Positions 17,705 through 26,073 of a stretch of 64,000 nucleotides of DNA are shown one piece after another. How positions within the stretch are numbered: position 1 is the stretch's first letter; each line of letters begins with the position of its first letter. A program made the position numbers and the translations under genes. This DNA comes from SAR202 cluster bacterium bin22 (GTDB lineage: Bacteria; Chloroflexota; Dehalococcoidia; Lucifugimonadales; UBA3495), in NCBI GenBank assembly GCA_002238505.1, contig MPMM01000004.1, positions 1 to 64,000 of the forward strand. The letters are read 5' to 3'. The notes beneath the pieces are model-generated. The model was not told the origin of the DNA. It ran no database searches and saw only the letters and a program-made list of their open reading frames with translations.

Positions 17705-18988
17705 ATGTCGACAATCAGTTTTATCCACGCGGCCGACCTTCACCTGGACAGCCCCTTCCGGGGAATCAGGAGTGAGGCCCCAGCCCACGTCGCCCAGGCC
17801 CTGGGCAGCGCCACCTTCGACGCCTACCGGAACATCATCAACCTCTGCATACAAGAAGAAGTAAACGCCCTGCTGGTGGCCGGAGACATTTACGACGGGG
17901 CAGATCGGAGTCTGAGGGCACAGTTGCGTTTCATGGACGGCCTGGCCCAACTAAGCCAGGCCGGCATACGTTCCTTCATCTGCCATGGCAACCACGACCC
18001 CCTGGACGGCTGGGAGGCCCGCCTGGACCTTCCCGAGGGCTGCGTCCGCTTTGACTCGGCGGTGGAAGGCTTTCCCCTGTTCCCCGATGAGCCGGAGAGG
18101 GGAGCGGTATATGGCATCAGCTACCCCACAAGGGAGGTGAGGGACAACCTGGTTCCCCACTTTGCCGCAGCCGCCTCCCGGGACCAGGGGTATAGCATAG
18201 GGCTGCTCCATGCCAATGTGGGAGGCAACCAGGACCACGACTCCTATGCTCCCTGCTCACTGAGCGACCTGGTCGACACGGGGTTCAACTACTGGGCCCT
18301 GGGCCACGTCCACACGCGCCAGGTCCTCCGGACGGGGGACCCGACAGTCGCCTATCCTGGCAACCCGCAGGGGCGCCACTCCAACGAACCGGGGGCCCGC
18401 GGCGTCTATCTCGTTGAGGTGGACGACCATAGTGGGGTACAACTGACCTTCCACCCCGTGGACGTAGTGCGCTGGGAAACGCTGACCCTGGACATCGGCC
18501 CCTTGGAAACGGAGCAAGCCCTGCTGGACAGGATGGATGACCTGGCGAGTGTGACTCTGGACTCCGCCGAAGGCAGGTCTGTGGTTGCCAGGCTGGAGCT
18601 GACCGGGCGGGGACATCTCCACCGGTGGCTGAGCAGCCCGGGCACGGCTGAAGAGGTGAGGGAAAGGCTCAACGAGAACCATGCAAACCAGGACACCTGG
18701 CTCTGGTGCGAGGGAATCAGGCTGGCCACCGCCTCCCCGGTGGACCGGGAGGCGGCCCTGAGTCGCGAGGATTTCGTCGGAGACCTGCTGAGGTTGAGTT
18801 CGGAGCTTCGCGCCGGGGAAGACACACCATCCGAGTTGAGGGAACTGCTTCAGCCCCTGTACGGACGGAGGGAGGTCCGGGACCTCCTGCGGGACCACGC
18901 GCCCACCGATGAAGGCCTGCGGGAACTGCTGGCCCTGGCCGAGGAGGAGTGCCTGGCGGCGCTGGCCGAGGAGGACGAAACCCCATGA
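17705..18988 (+). CDS. yhaO: YhaO/SbcD-like metallophosphoesterase nuclease
   Basis: A 427-residue calcineurin-like phosphoesterase of the SbcD/Mre11/YhaO group, a DNA repair exonuclease subunit. The metal-binding motifs are in order: FIHAADLHLDSPF (D-x-H, residues about 5-17), LLVAGDIYDG (about 58-66), HGNHDPLDGW (about 93-102), LLHANVGG and GHVHTRQ (about 200). The C-terminal 200 residues form the capping and helical domains. The ATG at 17705 is chosen because the family begins with a strand leading straight into the first motif; an upstream in-frame ATG would add 11 unrelated residues. Its stop overlaps the next gene (ATGA), so nuclease and ATPase are made together, as in Bacillus yhaON. 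Confidence 0.9.
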   Translation: MSTISFIHAADLHLDSPFRGIRSEAPAHVAQALGSATFDAYRNIINLCIQEEVNALLVAGDIYDGADRSLRAQLRFMDGLAQLSQAGIRSFICHGNHDPLDGWEARLDLPEGCVRFDSAVEGFPLFPDEPERGAVYGISYPTREVRDNLVPHFAAAASRDQGYSIGLLHANVGGNQDHDSYAPCSLSDLVDTGFNYWALGHVHTRQVLRTGDPTVAYPGNPQGRHSNEPGARGVYLVEVDDHSGVQLTFHPVDVVRWETLTLDIGPLETEQALLDRMDDLASVTLDSAEGRSVVARLELTGRGHLHRWLSSPGTAEEVRERLNENHANQDTWLWCEGIRLATASPVDREAALSREDFVGDLLRLSSELRAGEDTPSELRELLQPLYGRREVRDLLRDHAPTDEGLRELLALAEEECLAALAEEDETP

Positions 18989-21900
18989 AGCTTGAGGAGC
19001 TTTACCTGGACGGCTTCGGCCACTTCTTCCAGCGCACCTTCACCCTGGGCGGCGGCGGGGTCACCGTGTTCCACGGGCCCAACGAGGCGGGGAAGAGCAC
19101 CCTGCTGGCCTTCATCCGCACCGTTCTGTTCGGGTTTCCCAGCAGGAACAGGGACGACCACTTTGCTCCCCTGGCCGGGGGTCGCCACGGTGGGCGCATC
19201 CAGCTGACCACCGACGGCGGGGAGCGCCACGCTCTCGAGCGTTACGCCGGCCCCAGGGGTGGGCCGATAACCCTGGTGGACGACGCCGGCATGCCCCTGG
19301 ACGCCGGCCTGATGCTGCCCCGCATAACCGGTCAGTCCACCCCGGCCGTGTTCAGCAATGTCTTCGCGTTCAGCATCGATGAACTGCAGCAGATGGGGCT
19401 CCTGGAAGACGCCTCGATCAGCGATGCCATCTACAGCGCCGGCCAGGGGGTCCCCGGCCTCGCCGGCTTCAGCCGGAGCCTGGCCGCCCGTCAGGACAGG
19501 ATTTTCCTGGCCACGGGACGGGCCCAGGAGGTCCCCAACCTAGCCAGGGCCATTCGGGAGGTGGACGAACAGCTGAAGACCGTGGCCGGCAATGCAGGCC
19601 GCTATGGAAGCCTGACCGCCCGCCGGTCCGAAATAGACGCCGGACTGGCGGCCCTGGACATGGACCGGTCACGACTTAACGTCAAGTCGACCGAACTCCG
19701 GAACCTGCTGGAGGCCTGGGATGACTGGGTGGAGTTACATGACTGCAGTGCCCGGCTGGAGTCCCTTCCCCGGTACGCGCAGTTCCCCGTGGACGCCATC
19801 CCCAGGCTGGAGGCATTCCAGGATGGAGTGAAACGTACCACCGACGACGTGGACGAGGCCGGTGAACAGCTCCGGTTGGCCACCGAGGCTGCCAGCATCC
19901 CCATACCCGACGAAGCCCTTCTGGAAGCTGCGGCCCAGGTCGAGGAGATTCGCAGGTTCCGGGCCGGTTTCGACGGTTCAGTCCACGACCTGCCCGAGCG
20001 ACAGGGTGAACTGCGGGAGCTGGAAGCCGGCTTCTCGTCGCGGATGTCGGACCTGGGGCGTCCCTGGGGTGAGGCCGAACTGGATGCCTTCGATAGCTCC
20101 CTGGCGGTCCGCGACCAGGTGGGCACCTGGCGGGAACAACTGGACGGGACGGAAGAAACCCTCCGGCAGGCCGGTCTCCGCCTGGAGCAGGAGAGCCAGG
20201 CGTTGCTGGAGCGCCAGCTGGAAACACGGGAGGCCCGGGAGCAGCTGCCACCGGAGCCACCGAGTATGGATGCGGCGGCTCTCGCCGAGAGGCAGGACGC
20301 GCTGCGCGCCGCCAGGGGCTGCCTGGCGGATTACGAGCGGCAGCGGCAGAACCACCAGAATCTACAGGGTCAGCTGAACGCCCTAGCCACGGCCTCCGGT
20401 GCAGCCGCCGGCCCCGCACCGGCCCCGCTGTTCCTGCTGGGCATACTCCTTGTGGCCGCCGTCGCACTGAGCGCGGCCGGCGCGGTTCTTGGCGGTCCCG
20501 GCCTGCCTGTGGGAATTGCCGGCGGCATCCTCCTCGTGGCCGTAGCTGTATTCCTCTGGGCCAGGGGCAGGTCCGGCGGCGGACGGGACGCAGTGCCGGT
20601 GGCTTCGCCTCTCCGCCAGCAGGCCGCCGATGCGGAGACTGCCATGAAGCAGGCGCGACAGGCATTGGTGGCGGCGGGAACCCTTCTGGACCTGCAGGAC
20701 CAACCCGACGGGGCAGCCCTGGATTCCACGGAGGTCCGGCTGGTTGCCATCCGCGCTGACATAGACGCCCGGAATACCGCCAGCGACCGGGTGGAAGGAC
20801 TATTGAGGAGGGAGCATTCCCAGGAGCTGCGGGCGGCCCGCGCCGCCGAGGCCCGCGCCGCAGCAGCCACCGCCCACCAGGAGCTCCAGGACCGGTGGCG
20901 CCAGTGGCTGCGGGAACGAAATCTGGATGAGACCCTCACCCCGGAGGGCATGGCCATCTTCCTGAGCGGTATTGAAACGTCCCGGGGGCTCCTGGCGGAA
21001 ACCCGCCGGATGCGGGGGCGGATGGCCGCCATCGAGAAGGATATCAAGGAATTCCGGGAGAAGGTGGAGCCGCTGGCCACGGCCCATTCCATTCCCCTGG
21101 AAACCGGCAATCATGGCCAGCTGGCGGCGGCGGCCGACGCCCTGATCAGCCGTCTCGAGGCGGCCAGAGTAGCCCAGTCCCAGCAGCAGGGAGCCCTGGA
21201 GCGGCAGGACACGGCCAGCAGGCTGCTGGCAGACCGCCAGCAGCGTCAGGCCGCGGCCCGGCAGGAACTGGCTGACTTCATGGGCCTGGGTGAGACCGAT
21301 GACCACGAGGAGTTCCGCAGGAGGGCTGGTGACAACGATTCCCGCCAGGAGTCGGAGCGCAGGCAGCAACAATTGCGGAGCGCCCTGGAGCGGCGCAGCG
21401 GACCAGGGGAGCAGTTTGACTCCTTCCTGGAACGCCTGGCATCCACCGATCAGGTCCTGCTAAACGAGGAGTCCAGCCAGCTGGCGGACAAACTCCAGGC
21501 GACCGACGAGAAACGCAACGCCCTGCTGGAGGAGCGCGGGCGCGTAGAAAGCGAACTGGACGGCCTCACCGGAGAGGAGGAGTCGTCCCAACTGAGGGTC
21601 CGGCGGGAGACCCTGGTGGAACAGCTGAGGGAATTCGCCAGGGAATGGTCCCGGCTGACCCTCGCTCGGGAACTGTTGGAGCGCACCCGCCAGAAGTTCG
21701 AGGCGGAGCGGCAGCCCAGGGTGGTCCAGCACGCCCGGGACTTCTTCGCCCACATCACCGACCAGCGGTACGACCGGCTATTCGTGCCCATGGGGGAGCG
21801 CACGGTTACCGTCGAGGAACACACCGGGGCTCGGAAGCTGCCCAGCCAGCTGAGCCGGGGCACCCGGGAGCAGCTCTACCTGGCCCTCCGCTTCGGCCTG

Positions 21901-22116
21901 GTGCGGGAGTTCGGAGAGCACGCGGAGCGCCTGCCCGTGGTGGTGGACGAGGTACTGGTCAATTTCGATCCCGAGAGGGCCCGGCTGGCCGCCGAGTGCT
22001 TTGCCCAGCTTTCTGAAACCAATCAGGTGCTGGTATTCACCTGCCATCCGGACATGGTGGACCTCTTCGCTAATTTGCCTGGAACCCAGGTCGTCGACGT
22101 GGACGTAGCCGGCTAG
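18985..22116 (+). CDS. yhaN: YhaN/SbcC-like SMC-type ATPase
   Basis: A 1043-residue partner of the upstream nuclease. The N-terminus MKLEELYLDGFGHF leads into Walker A, HGPNEAGKST (residues 30-39). Long coiled coils follow. In the middle (about 475-530) two hydrophobic segments, LFLLGILLVAAVALSAAGAV and GIAGGILLVAVAVFLW, replace the zinc hook; this is characteristic of the YhaN subfamily and suggests membrane association. The C-terminus has the signature SRGTREQLYLALRFGLV (about 955) and Walker B LPVVVDEVLVNFD (about 985), then the His-loop region VFTCHPDM. The gene is complete. Together with YhaO it should form a Mre11/Rad50-like DNA end-processing complex. The coding is strongly GC-biased like the urea cluster, unlike the AT-richer islands nearby. 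Confidence 0.9.
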   Translation: MKLEELYLDGFGHFFQRTFTLGGGGVTVFHGPNEAGKSTLLAFIRTVLFGFPSRNRDDHFAPLAGGRHGGRIQLTTDGGERHALERYAGPRGGPITLVDDAGMPLDAGLMLPRITGQSTPAVFSNVFAFSIDELQQMGLLEDASISDAIYSAGQGVPGLAGFSRSLAARQDRIFLATGRAQEVPNLARAIREVDEQLKTVAGNAGRYGSLTARRSEIDAGLAALDMDRSRLNVKSTELRNLLEAWDDWVELHDCSARLESLPRYAQFPVDAIPRLEAFQDGVKRTTDDVDEAGEQLRLATEAASIPIPDEALLEAAAQVEEIRRFRAGFDGSVHDLPERQGELRELEAGFSSRMSDLGRPWGEAELDAFDSSLAVRDQVGTWREQLDGTEETLRQAGLRLEQESQALLERQLETREAREQLPPEPPSMDAAALAERQDALRAARGCLADYERQRQNHQNLQGQLNALATASGAAAGPAPAPLFLLGILLVAAVALSAAGAVLGGPGLPVGIAGGILLVAVAVFLWARGRSGGGRDAVPVASPLRQQAADAETAMKQARQALVAAGTLLDLQDQPDGAALDSTEVRLVAIRADIDARNTASDRVEGLLRREHSQELRAARAAEARAAAATAHQELQDRWRQWLRERNLDETLTPEGMAIFLSGIETSRGLLAETRRMRGRMAAIEKDIKEFREKVEPLATAHSIPLETGNHGQLAAAADALISRLEAARVAQSQQQGALERQDTASRLLADRQQRQAAARQELADFMGLGETDDHEEFRRRAGDNDSRQESERRQQQLRSALERRSGPGEQFDSFLERLASTDQVLLNEESSQLADKLQATDEKRNALLEERGRVESELDGLTGEEESSQLRVRRETLVEQLREFAREWSRLTLARELLERTRQKFEAERQPRVVQHARDFFAHITDQRYDRLFVPMGERTVTVEEHTGARKLPSQLSRGTREQLYLALRFGLVREFGEHAERLPVVVDEVLVNFDPERARLAAECFAQLSETNQVLVFTCHPDMVDLFANLPGTQVVDVDVAG

Positions 22117-22194
22117 GCCACCACAGAAATCCGAGGCTGGAGAGTTTATTGACCGGTAATTCGGTAAATGGGCCACAAGCCGAAGATCCAAAGC

Positions 22195-22400
22195 CATCGT
22201 CGCGGGCATGGGCGACGGCTTCACCCGCCACAGCGGCCGCGTGGGCGTGGTCCAGGACCCAGTCAAGATTGGCGCCGGGCTGTCTGCCCCCCATGACCGC
22301 AGGGAGGTGGAAGAGTTCAACAATGCCGGCACGATATACTGAACGCCAGGCCGCAGACCGGGGAGCGGTAGCGAGGTACTACCAAGAGAACGACACTTAA
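22195..22400 (+). pseudogene. Tyrosine recombinase C-terminal remnant (second copy)
   Basis: About 200 bases match the end of the recombinase at 4256-5338, across more than one frame. First comes a piece equivalent to RHSGRVGVVQDPV (the His-x-x-Arg box). Then, in another frame, MTAGRWKSSTMPARYTERQA leads to RGAVARYYQE and a stop. The nucleophile Tyr is kept but the Arg and Lys motifs are gone. It is a decayed 3' end only, lying just after yhaN and before the HEPN gene. Confidence 0.8.
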
Positions 22401-22422
22401 ACCCAGCCGAGGAAGGACCAAT

Positions 22423-22926
22423 ATGGAGACACGAAACTCTGCATTGGGCTTTGTCTATCGCACGCGAAAGAACTTGGAGTTTCTGAGGAAAGCCCGGACA
22501 ATGGATGAGGATGTTCATTTGGTAGCTCATCTAATAAACTCTCTGCTGGGCCTGGTCGTCCTCCCTATGGAGAGACATCCCAAAGATCCGATGTGGACAG
22601 TAAGCTTAGAAGAACTCCAGGAATGGAACTGGCCCAATTGGATCATAATCCAGGACGAAAAAGGCGAGGCCAGCAACACTACATGGACTCCAACAAAGTC
22701 GCTCGGACGGCTTATCACCCACCTCAGAAATGCTGCAGCCCACGGTAAGTTCGTCTTCGCGGATAACCCCGAATCTAGGAATCTAAGCGATATACGAGTC
22801 ATCGTCGAAGACGCTCCATTCAACAAACCGACCAACTGGAGAGCAGAGATAGGGGGCGAAGAACTCTATCAATTCTGCCTTTTGCTTACAGACTACATCC
22901 AGCATCACCTAAAACCTAACCCTTAA
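22423..22926 (+). CDS. HEPN-domain predicted ribonuclease
   Basis: A 167-residue HEPN-family protein. The key motif is Arg-x4-His in LRNAAAHGKF (about residues 100-109), the catalytic pattern of HEPN ribonucleases, with a preceding helix LGRLITHL. N-terminal helices FVYRTRKNLEFLRKA and LVAHLINSLLGLVVLPMERH fit the family's compact helical fold. Such proteins are usually toxins or abortive-infection effectors and act on RNA in the cytoplasm. It starts 22 bases after the recombinase remnant ends and is followed after 44 bases by another plus-strand gene, so the two form a likely pair. The ATG at 22423 lies behind AGGAAGGACCAAT. Confidence 0.75.
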   Translation: METRNSALGFVYRTRKNLEFLRKARTMDEDVHLVAHLINSLLGLVVLPMERHPKDPMWTVSLEELQEWNWPNWIIIQDEKGEASNTTWTPTKSLGRLITHLRNAAAHGKFVFADNPESRNLSDIRVIVEDAPFNKPTNWRAEIGGEELYQFCLLLTDYIQHHLKPNP

Positions 22927-22970
22927 GCCGCTGGCACTCCGAAAGTTGCTGAGGCATTGGAGGGAAAAAC

Positions 22971-23732
22971 TTGCAACCCGGCACAAACCAGAATACGTTT
23001 CGTTTCGCTGTAAAAGGCAAGAACGACATCACTTCCAACTCATGGATAGTGTGGGTAGAAAAAGATGGCAGCGCATATGTCAGTTGTAGAAAGTTCATGG
23101 GGCAAATAAAGGCCAGCCTCCACGCGTCAGGGCAACAACAGGTAGCGTTTACCTCAGAGTCTAAACTCCTGACCGACTACGGCGACCGTTTTCTTCAAAA
23201 AACTACAGAACCACAGACGTACACAGGACCAACAATTACTCCTTCCTATAGCTTGTTCTTCCCTTCTTGGGCATTGAGTATAACGTCTCAAATGAGACAG
23301 GCTGAGCCAGGGCATTGGGCCAAACACGTCACATTTATACAGGCCGCAGAAGAACCATTATCCACAACGCTCTCTTTCTGCATCATTGACTCTGGCATCA
23401 ACCTAGATCATGAAGCTTTGAAAGAATGCCCGATTTCCCCGATCAAATCACTTGCTCTACGCCCCGGAAAGAGACTCTGGGTGGTCAAACGAGACGAAAA
23501 AGACGACGACTTGAAGAAGCAAGCTATAAGCCTCGTCGAAGAGTTAAATGGAGACGCTACGCTCCTAGCCGGCATTACAGGCGGAGATGGCAACGAAGCG
23601 CCAATCACGCTACGTTGTGATGGGAAGAACAACAGCGGAATCCCTTATACCATGTCCTTCCCTGTATCGCTCAAAAGAGACACTCCAACTCAATCTGCCC
23701 AGCTAGTTCTTCCATTCACCGAACATACATGA
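22971..23732 (+). CDS. Hypothetical protein paired with the HEPN gene
   Basis: A 253-residue protein that I do not recognise. The start is TTG at 22971, directly behind a strong GGAGGG. It opens with a strand-rich segment (NTFRFAVKGKNDI, WIVWVEKDGSAYVSCRKF), which resembles a small beta-barrel or sensor domain, and a middle region PSYSLFFPSWAL. The second half contains alternating strands and a Lys-rich helix (DEKDDDLKKQAISLVEEL). There is no signal peptide and no membrane helix. Being 44 bases downstream of a predicted HEPN toxin on the same strand, it could be the cognate antitoxin or a sensor for it; this rests on position only. Confidence 0.5.
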   Translation: MQPGTNQNTFRFAVKGKNDITSNSWIVWVEKDGSAYVSCRKFMGQIKASLHASGQQQVAFTSESKLLTDYGDRFLQKTTEPQTYTGPTITPSYSLFFPSWALSITSQMRQAEPGHWAKHVTFIQAAEEPLSTTLSFCIIDSGINLDHEALKECPISPIKSLALRPGKRLWVVKRDEKDDDLKKQAISLVEELNGDATLLAGITGGDGNEAPITLRCDGKNNSGIPYTMSFPVSLKRDTPTQSAQLVLPFTEHT

Positions 23733-24015
23733 CCAGTCTGGACACCAAATGTTCATCCAGAGGAAGCAGCCCGCAATGCCGAAGCCTAGCACAGGGCCCC
23801 AAGCAAGGGACAGCTACTACCATCAGGATGAGAAATAAAGCCAAGCAATTTCCCAAAGGTGCATCTTGGCCAATTACTCATAGCCACATTTGCACAGCAC
23901 CCCACAAGCACAAAAGTGTATCAACTGACCAGTCTCTCCACCGACAGCCGCGGAGCCCAGACGTTTATCATCACCTGCAAGACCCGCGGATACCAAACCC
24001 TCAACTCTTTTCACA

Positions 24016-24267
24016 TCACTTAACCCGTTTGTAGCCGGGAATACACGATATTCCGCCGTTAGGAACACCAAGTTGTTTCCCCCGACTCAAATAGGCTGAC
24101 GCCCAGTAATCTTCCTGAGTTCGAAAAACTATATAACCATGAGCGTCCCAGAGAGCGGCTGGGAACTTCTTAGGGTGAGCGTACCAAGACCCCGTCATAC
24201 TGTAGAGACTTTGCTCAACATCAACCCCGTGCTCCTTGCTTAATCTCCTGGCTGGCCTCTCATTCAT
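24016..24267 (-). CDS. Hypothetical 83-residue protein, possibly a C-terminal fragment
   Basis: A short frame with a well-formed C-terminal half: WDAHGYIVFRTQEDYWAS, then AYLSRGKQLGVPNGGISCIP and GYKRV. The Gly- and aromatic-rich end looks like the tail of a larger protein, and I have an impression of similar endings in endonuclease-like proteins, but I cannot name the family. The first residues, MNERPARRLSKEHGVDVEQS, could be an original start or simply read-in. It is followed on the same strand by nothing and preceded by sequence without a gene. Treat as a possible truncated gene. Confidence 0.4.
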   Translation of the reverse strand: MNERPARRLSKEHGVDVEQSLYSMTGSWYAHPKKFPAALWDAHGYIVFRTQEDYWASAYLSRGKQLGVPNGGISCIPGYKRVK

Positions 24268-24326
24268 CGCAAATATCCTATTCCAAACAGCCCATGGGCC
24301 AACTTGTCAGGCAGAAATAGCCTGGC

Positions 24327-25580
24327 CTAGTTTCCATCCTCCACTTTCTCGCCGCTCGGATCGCATTTCCTCCTGGATCGTGCAATCCCAATTGCTGCCA
24401 GCAAAGCTGCATTGATCCGAGAACCGCCCCGCTTGAACCCCAGTTCCTGCCGCAACTCCCGAAGCAGGTCTTCATCAGTCCGAAGAAGGGTGTCCGACAG
24501 CACCCACTCTGCCAGGGCTACCAACTGACGCTGCGAATACTCGGTGATGGGAAAACCAGGAGTTACCAAATGCCGCGGGCCCCGGCCCGGGCTTTCCGCA
24601 ACCGGCGTCACCCCCTCATCCACGACATCTTCGTCATCCGCGCTCTCCACCACCACCGGCACGTCATGCACGTCGGCCAGGTCCACTGCCTTCCGCCACG
24701 CCTCATAGGCCAGATCCGCCTGACCCTCCGGATCCCGGAACCACTCGGTGGACCAGATCCTGTGGAACCGCCACCCCAGGCCCTCCAGAACCTGCTGACG
24801 CAGCCGGTCCCGGTCCCGCGCCGTGGGAGTCGAATGATAGGCCGCACCATCGGCTTCGATGGCCAGCACCATCCGCCCCGGCTGTTCCGGATGCCCGCAG
24901 GCGAAATCCAGCCGGTAACCCGCCACCCCGTATTGGGGCGTCACCGGCACTCCCCGCCGCTCCAGCTGGCGCATGATGTTAAGCTCAAAGGCGTTCAGAG
25001 GCTCGTCACTCAGGCTGCCGCCCATCTCGGTCCCGCCCGAGGCGGCGAACTCCAGGTACTGCCGCAGCAACTCCACTCCCTCGGAGGCGGACCGGCCCGG
25101 GTCCATGTCGTGGTGGGAGAAGCCGGCCACCAGGTGAACCCTGGACCTGGCCCGGGTTATGGCCACATTCAGCCGCCGCTCCCCGCCCTCTTGATTTAAC
25201 GGGCCAAAACGGTAGGGCAGCGTCCCGTTGCCCGCCTTGTGGTAGCCCACGCTCAGGATAATGACGTCCCGTTCGTCCCCCTGCACCCGCTCGATGTTCT
25301 TGACGAAGAAGGGCTCGCCTCTAGCCACCGCGAAGAACTCGTCCAGGGTGTGGCCATTTTCAGCGGACAGGCGCCGCCGCAGTCCCTCCTCGATGTCATC
25401 GGCGTGATGGGACCCGAAGGCTATCACCCCCAGGGACTGCCCCGGGTCCCGCCTGGCGTGGTCCAGAATAAGGTCCACCACCTTCTCAACCTCGTCAGGA
25501 TGGGACCTGGTCGACTGTCCCAGGGTGGGCGCCAGGTCCTGCTGGTGGCGGTAATCCTCGCCCCTTCCAGTCGGCCCCAG
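24327..25580 (-). pseudogene. Large SF1 helicase, C-terminal remnant with DUF559-like nuclease domain
   Basis: This is the last third of a DUF4011/DUF3320-type helicase, proteins normally well over 1000 residues. The kept part begins around HPDEVEKVVDLILDHARRD, includes motif V-like IERVQGDERDVIILSVGY and motif VI LNVAITRARSRV, then a Vsr/DUF559-like nuclease: PQYGVAGYRLDFACGHP, LAIEADGAAYHS, and WRFHRIWSTEWFRDPE, where D, E and R/W residues form the nuclease core. The frame is closed by a stop near 25580; Walker A, Walker B and the N-terminal domains are absent. It is a 5'-deleted remnant. The listed ATG at 25481 is internal. Full-length relatives are common in defence islands. Confidence 0.75.
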
Positions 25581-25650
25581 CAGTCAAGCTGGTAACCAAA
25601 CCGGAGCTGCCCGTACCCTCCCGTGACGGCCCGGCCGGTGGCCGTCCGCC

Positions 25651-25670
25651 CACGACATAACACGACATAA
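25651..25670. repeat. Perfect 10-bp tandem repeat CACGACATAA x2
   Basis: CACGACATAA occurs twice in a row immediately before the GGAGG ribosome binding site of the small gene at 25683. Its position suggests an operator or a leader element. Confidence 0.45.
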
Positions 25671-25682
25671 GGAGGAGATGGT

Positions 25683-25814
25683 ATGGGTTGCTACGTTCAC
25701 TACCCTTTTGGGCACATGCCCTGCCCTGCCTGCTGGGACGCAGTGATGGGGCAGTGTGAGACGGTGACCCTGTGGCAGCAGGCTACAGCTCAACTGCCCT
25801 GGAACTTATGGTGA
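25683..25814 (+). CDS. Small Cys-rich protein, 43 residues
   Basis: The ATG at 25683 follows AAGGAGGAGATGGT, the strongest ribosome binding site in this part of the window. The product begins MGCYVHYPFGHMPCPACWDA and has four Cys (positions 3, 14, 17 and 25) and two His, with a C-P-A-C knuckle that could bind zinc. It ends LPWNLW. No family is recognised. It stands between the truncated helicase (divergent, minus strand) and the lipoprotein. Given the ribosome binding site and the Cys pattern I consider it a real small gene. Confidence 0.5.
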   Translation: MGCYVHYPFGHMPCPACWDAVMGQCETVTLWQQATAQLPWNLW

Positions 25815-26012
25815 AGTCCAGCTCCAGGAGGCCGGCGTGCTAAACCGAACGCCTGGCAGTAGGGCGAGGCGCCGGTGCCTCGTCCTACCAGGAAGGAGAT
25901 TGACTTCCCCTCAACAGAGTGTCCTGGCCCCCCTTCTCCGAAAAGACCCGAGAAGGCTCCACAGGCGCTGCAGTCCGCGCGGGTCAGGAGAGAATTAAAT
26001 AACAAAGCTCTG

Positions 26013-26041
26013 TTGACAGCTCTGTCGGTACAGGCAAGAAT
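26013..26041 (+). promoter_or_regulatory. Sigma-70-like promoter of the lipoprotein gene
   Basis: A consensus -35 box TTGACA (26013-26018), 17-base spacer and AAGAAT as -10 (26036-26041, four of six matches). It lies 32 bases upstream of the start at 26074, leaving room for the AGGAGG ribosome binding site. Confidence 0.55.
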
Positions 26042-26073
26042 CCTTCCTAATCCCTGTGAGGAGGTTCGGAGTG

